Positions 62,872-64,000 of a DNA stretch of 64,000 bases are shown piece after piece (position 1 is the stretch's first letter; each line of letters opens with the position of its first letter). The stretch is from assembly GCA_963666945.2 (NCBI GenBank), contig CAXXRT010000044.1:44381-108380 (forward strand). The letters run 5' to 3'. Under the pieces are notes generated by a model, which was not told the DNA's origin, made no database searches, and was given only the letters and a program-made list of their open reading frames with translations. Source of the DNA: G963666945 sp963666945 (lineage in GTDB: Bacteria; Bacteroidota; Bacteroidia; Bacteroidales; Marinifilaceae). The translations under genes were made by a program, and so were the position numbers.

Positions 62872-64000
62872 CTATTCCCAAAGTGTCAGTATGCCGGTTT
62901 CGCCCCAGTAAAAATGAATATAAGAGGCTATTACATTATTATATTTAAATATCTTAGTGTCCAGTTTTTTATTTCTGGCACTATATATTTCTCCTAAGGT
63001 GGGTATTTCTGAATTATTTACAATTTGTGAATAATGAAACTCATGCCCTTTAAGCTCCTTTTTATCAAGCATTATTTTCCTATACCCCAGATGCAGTTTC
63101 ATTTCCACCATGCTGGCATCCTGATTCAAAAAACCGCACATTGGAAAAACATTTCCTTCCTTATCGATTATATTGTTGCACATATACATCATACCCCCAC
63201 ACTCCGCAAGTAGCCTACCACCCCTGTTGCAATACTCCTTAATACTCGTTTTCATAGAAATATTATCTGCCAATTTGTTTAGGAACATTTCAGGATACCC
63301 TCCGGCCAAATAAACAATATCAGCTTCCGGCAACTCTACATCGTTTAAAGGACTAAAAAATATGACTTCCCCTATTTCATTTAGCACACTTATATTCTCG
63401 TGGTAAATAAAATTAAAAGCCTCATCCCTTGCAACTGCTATTTTAAGCTTGAGATTCATTTCTATATCCCCTGTTTTTCTTATATAGCCTGGTTCATCAG
63501 AATTATATATCTCTGTAATCCTGGCTACATCAACAGTCTGTTCAATAATATCTGCTACCCTGTCCGCAAACTCATCATATTGAGTCATATTATCAATAGA
63601 TAAACCTAAATGACGGGAAGGAATTTCAAGTTCAGGTTTTTTGGGAATATAACCCAAAGCCTCGACACCAACATCCTCACAGGCAGCTTTCAGAAAAGAA
63701 TAATGACTTTCAGAAGAAACAAAATTAAATACCACTCCAGCAATATCTATTCCTTTATAAAAGTTTTTAAAACCATATATCAATGGGGCAACAGAATATG
63801 CAACCGCCTTAGCATTTATAATAAGTAATACTTTAACTCCCAAAGTTTCAGCTACCTCAGCACTACTACCCTGCATTTTTACAGCCCCGTCAAAGAGTCC
63901 CATAACACCCTCTATTACCGAAACTTCAGATTCAAAAGTATACCGGTTATACAGATCCCTTACATGATCGGCTGAGGCCATAAACAGATCAAGGTTAATG
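62872..64000 (-). CDS. cbiA: Cobyrinate a,c-diamide synthase, partial (N-terminus outside window)
   Basis: Glutamine-dependent amidation of cobyrinic acid at the a and c side chains. The visible 375 residues include EGVMGLFDG (Walker B-like region of the synthase domain) and the C-terminal amidotransferase with the nucleophile in LLAECGGMMYMC and His in KGHEFHYSQI. An internal ATG exists at 63981, but the frame continues to the window edge reading INLDLFMASADHVR, the conserved NLDLFM of CbiA, so the gene is cut by the window. It faces the cob block and may belong to another corrin operon to the right. Confidence 0.95.
   Translation of the reverse strand, partial: INLDLFMASADHVRDLYNRYTFESEVSVIEGVMGLFDGAVKMQGSSAEVAETLGVKVLLIINAKAVAYSVAPLIYGFKNFYKGIDIAGVVFNFVSSESHYSFLKAACEDVGVEALGYIPKKPELEIPSRHLGLSIDNMTQYDEFADRVADIIEQTVDVARITEIYNSDEPGYIRKTGDIEMNLKLKIAVARDEAFNFIYHENISVLNEIGEVIFFSPLNDVELPEADIVYLAGGYPEMFLNKLADNISMKTSIKEYCNRGGRLLAECGGMMYMCNNIIDKEGNVFPMCGFLNQDASMVEMKLHLGYRKIMLDKKELKGHEFHYSQIVNNSEIPTLGEIYSARNKKLDTKIFKYNNVIASYIHFYWGETGILTLWE

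Noticed and set aside
1..64000. CRISPR array, insertion sequence or prophage
   Set aside because: No short direct-repeat/spacer array, transposase, integrase or terminal inverted repeats were found in this window.

Overview
The window is one contiguous, AT-rich, gene-dense stretch of a Bacteroidota chromosome. The evidence is TonB-dependent receptors, Porin_10-type and DUF6850-type barrels, a type IX secretion C-terminal sorting domain, TAnnTTTG-type promoter boxes (often with TTTG or TTG about 19 bases upstream), few Shine-Dalgarno sites, and DUF families best known from Bacteroidales. HemN-type and cobalamin genes fit an anaerobic or facultative lifestyle, perhaps marine or gut Bacteroidales/Marinilabiliales. 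Genus cannot be judged from the sequence alone. I see no insertion sequence, prophage or CRISPR array.

Layout. 0-5.5 kb (+): dGTPase, a NarL-type two-component pair, a PiT-superfamily permease resembling CysP, and an alginate-export-like porin. 5.6-15.5 kb (-): a seven-gene block (TonB receptor, DUF4876 lipoprotein, DUF6850 barrel, ABC ATPase and permease, DUF4857 protein, Cys/His-rich OB-like lipoprotein) preceded by a His-rich two-helix membrane protein; I read it as an uncharacterised metal or metallophore uptake system. 15.7-24.9 kb (+): beta-lactamase-fold serine hydrolase, ArsR-like repressor with a clear operator before a metal(loid) permease, and a 1863-residue surface protein with 16 cadherin-like repeats and a T9SS tail. 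25.0-33.8 kb (+): tRNA-dihydrouridine synthase, then a small membrane protein, TonB receptor, MFS carrier, HemN, HemG/HemY and HemH, which together look like a porphyrin-precursor import and heme-completion operon. 33.9-40.4 kb: carboxyltransferase without a biotin domain, M20 dipeptidase, GlnS and a SPOR-like/barrel protein. 40.6-48.1 kb: Porin_10 barrel, MltF-like lytic transglycosylase, a conserved hypothetical, two tandem paralogous lipoproteins, a spondin-domain lipoprotein and tRNA-Gln(TTG). 48.2-53.8 kb (+): DUF2723 membrane protein, prfB with its programmed frameshift, heptose kinase and a histidine phosphatase. 53.9-64.0 kb: late cobalamin genes cobT-cobS-cobC-cobU-pduO-cobQ-cobD-cbiB, a DUF134-NifX fusion, a DUF89 protein, and a converging, edge-truncated cbiA.

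The genes form three nutrient modules: presumed metal acquisition, heme completion from imported precursor, and cobalamin nucleotide-loop assembly/salvage. Two small proteins (15084-15452 and 26091-26438) share an unusual plan of N-terminal membrane anchor, polar segment and Pro-Pro C-terminus, and each sits at the head of a TonB-receptor locus. This is the most intriguing cross-locus link in the window.
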